The translations under genes were made by a program, and so were the position numbers. A stretch of 7,034 bases of DNA, taken from the NCBI RefSeq assembly GCF_938045535.1, contig NZ_CALIMQ010000006.1:1-7034 (forward strand), given 5' to 3'. The DNA comes from an uncultured Campylobacter sp. (GTDB lineage Bacteria; Campylobacterota; Campylobacteria; Campylobacterales; Campylobacteraceae). The notes below the pieces were generated by a model. It worked only from the letters and a program-made list of their open reading frames with translations. It did no database searches and was not told the DNA's origin. The stretch's first letter is position 1; each line of letters starts with the position of its first letter. Shown here piece after piece: positions 6,111-7,034 of this stretch.

Positions 6111-6713
6111 ATGTTCAATAAAGTAGTTTTGGTAGGTAATTTGACCCGAGATATCGAGCTTAGATATCTGCAAACGGGCACCGCCGTAGGTAAAACCGGC
6201 ATTGCCGTCACACGCAGATATAATAGTTCAAACGGCGAGAAACGCGAAGAAACGTGCTTTATAGACATAGATTTTTTCGGTCGTACGGCCGAGATCGCAA
6301 ATCAATACTTGCGAAAAGGCAGTAAAATTTTGATCGAAGGCCGCTTAAAGCTAGATCAGTGGCAAGATCAAAACGGACAGAACCGAAGCAAGCACTCCAT
6401 CAGCGTAGATACGATGGAGATGCTAGGAAGCAATCAAGGTGGAAGCGGCGGCTATAATCAAGGCGGCAATTACGAGGGTGGCAATTATGGTGGAAGCTCC
6501 GGCGGCTATGGCGGAGGAAATTCTAACTATAGCGGCGGCGGTAATTACGGCGGCGGAAATAGCTATGCTAACAGACAAAACTCAAATTCTAGAGGTGCAA
6601 AAAACGATTACAACGCGCCTAAACAAAAAGAGCAGAGTTACGAAAGCACGATTCCGGAAGTCGACGTTGATGCCGATAAATACGATGACGGCAACGACAC
6701 GATCCCATTTTAA
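6111..6713 (+). CDS. ssb: Single-stranded DNA-binding protein
   Basis: The 200-residue SSB coats single-stranded DNA in replication, repair and recombination as a homotetramer. Residues 1-105 form the OB fold, beginning MFNKVVLVGNLTRDIELRY and including the conserved FIDIDFFGRTAEIANQYLRKGSKILIEGRL region (about 50-79). Residues 108-151 are a Gly/Asn/Tyr/Ser-rich flexible linker with repeated GGNY and GGY units. A polar stretch leads to the acidic tip YDDGNDTIPF, the variant of the usual DDDIPF end that recruits partner proteins. The AAAGGA Shine-Dalgarno sequence overlaps the rpsF stop. The cluster position between rpsF and rpsR is conserved in many bacteria. Confidence 0.98.
   Translation: MFNKVVLVGNLTRDIELRYLQTGTAVGKTGIAVTRRYNSSNGEKREETCFIDIDFFGRTAEIANQYLRKGSKILIEGRLKLDQWQDQNGQNRSKHSISVDTMEMLGSNQGGSGGYNQGGNYEGGNYGGSSGGYGGGNSNYSGGGNYGGGNSYANRQNSNSRGAKNDYNAPKQKEQSYESTIPEVDVDADKYDDGNDTIPF
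6432..6563 (+). repeat. Gly-rich linker repeat in ssb
   Basis: The DNA is an imperfect run of GGY, GGN and GGS codon units (GGC/GGT with AAT, TAT or AGC). It encodes the flexible SSB linker, residues 108-151. The repetition also keeps another plus frame open here, which produces a spurious overlapping ORF. Such tracts can change length by slippage. Confidence 0.75.
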
Positions 6714-6726
6714 TTAAGGAAAAATC

Positions 6727-6987
6727 ATGGCAGATAAGAGAAAATATACTAGAAAGTATTGCAAATTTACGGAAGCAAAGATCGAATTTATCGATTATAA
6801 GGACACGGCGCTGCTAAAGCACTGCCTAAGCGAGCGCTTTAAGATCATGCCGCGCCGCTTAACCGGCACCAGCAAAAAATATCAAGAAATGGTAGAAAAG
6901 GCTATCAAGCGCGCGCGCCAAGCAGCCCTTATACCTTACATCGTTGATCGCAAAGACGTGGTCGTAAATCCATTCGAAAATCTTTAA
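6727..6987 (+). CDS. rpsR: 30S ribosomal protein S18
   Basis: S18 is the S6 partner on the 30S platform. The 86-residue protein carries the family marks: a basic N-terminus with YCKFTEAKIEFIDYKD (11-26), the PRRLTGTSKKYQ motif (42-53) that binds 16S rRNA, and KRARQAALIPYI (61-72). Two cysteines (C12, C33) remain, without a clear complete zinc-binding set. The ATG is preceded by AAGGA (6716-6720) at normal spacing, three bases after the ssb stop. It is the last gene of the trio, followed directly by a strong hairpin. Confidence 0.98.
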   Translation: MADKRKYTRKYCKFTEAKIEFIDYKDTALLKHCLSERFKIMPRRLTGTSKKYQEMVEKAIKRARQAALIPYIVDRKDVVVNPFENL

Positions 6988-7015
6988 ATTTTAGCGGCGT
7001 AGAGCCGCTAAAATT
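6987..7015 (+). terminator. 12-bp perfect hairpin after rpsR, probable terminator
   Basis: AATTTTAGCGGC (6987-6998) and GCCGCTAAAATT (7004-7015) pair perfectly around the loop GTAGA. The stem has a GC-rich top and an A/T-rich base, so it can act in both directions. The plus strand continues CTCTCATTTT, so there is no immediate long U-run. The last base of the rpsR stop codon lies in the stem. Confidence 0.75.
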
Positions 7016-7034
7016 CTCTCATTTTAAATTCTAA

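Noticed and set aside
6439..6717. 92-codon overlapping plus-strand frame within ssb
   Set aside because: It is opened by the Gly-rich repeat codons of ssb read in another frame. The Ala/Ile/Met-rich product is an artefact of that repetition.
1..7034. CRISPR array, tRNA or rRNA genes, insertion sequence
   Set aside because: No regularly spaced direct repeats, no cloverleaf or rRNA signature, and no transposase or paired terminal repeats were seen.

Overview
The window looks like chromosomal DNA from a campylobacterial (Epsilonproteobacteria/Campylobacterota) genome, probably one of the higher-GC Campylobacter species (the oral group around C. gracilis, rectus, showae and curvus). The reasons are the gene order rnr-holA-rpsF-ssb-rpsR, which from memory matches Helicobacter pylori, a short RNase R without the extended ends of the enterobacterial enzyme, and the constant AAATTT/AAATTTTA words even inside GC-rich genes. 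The genus is an inference from these features, not a database result.

There are two compositional blocks. The left block (1 to about 1224) is AT-rich and read leftwards. It holds a 273-residue multi-pass membrane protein of unknown function (403-1224), then a short or broken ORF with a good ribosome binding site (321-377), an AT-rich stretch with nested inverted repeats, and the first 28 codons of a gene that runs off the left edge (86 down to 1). This block looks accessory. None of its three reading frames was recognised.

The right block (about 1400-7034) is GC-richer, read rightwards, and looks like core genome. Three genes are translationally coupled (4-nt and 1-nt overlaps): an HDOD-like protein split by a ~145-residue low-complexity insert (1447-2679), rnr for RNase R (2676-4598), and holA for the delta subunit of DNA polymerase III (4598-5602). 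After an 84-nt gap come rpsF (S6), ssb and rpsR (S18), each with its own clear Shine-Dalgarno sequence. The gap holds a candidate promoter and a CACCG-containing hairpin resembling the S6:S18 autoregulatory leader. A 12-bp perfect hairpin follows rpsR.

The right block therefore combines RNA decay (RNase R), clamp loading (delta), single-strand DNA protection (SSB) and the S6/S18 pair of the 30S platform. I did not find a clearly new multi-gene system. The points most worth a second look are the insert in the HDOD-like protein, the rpsF leader hairpin and the unknown leftward genes.
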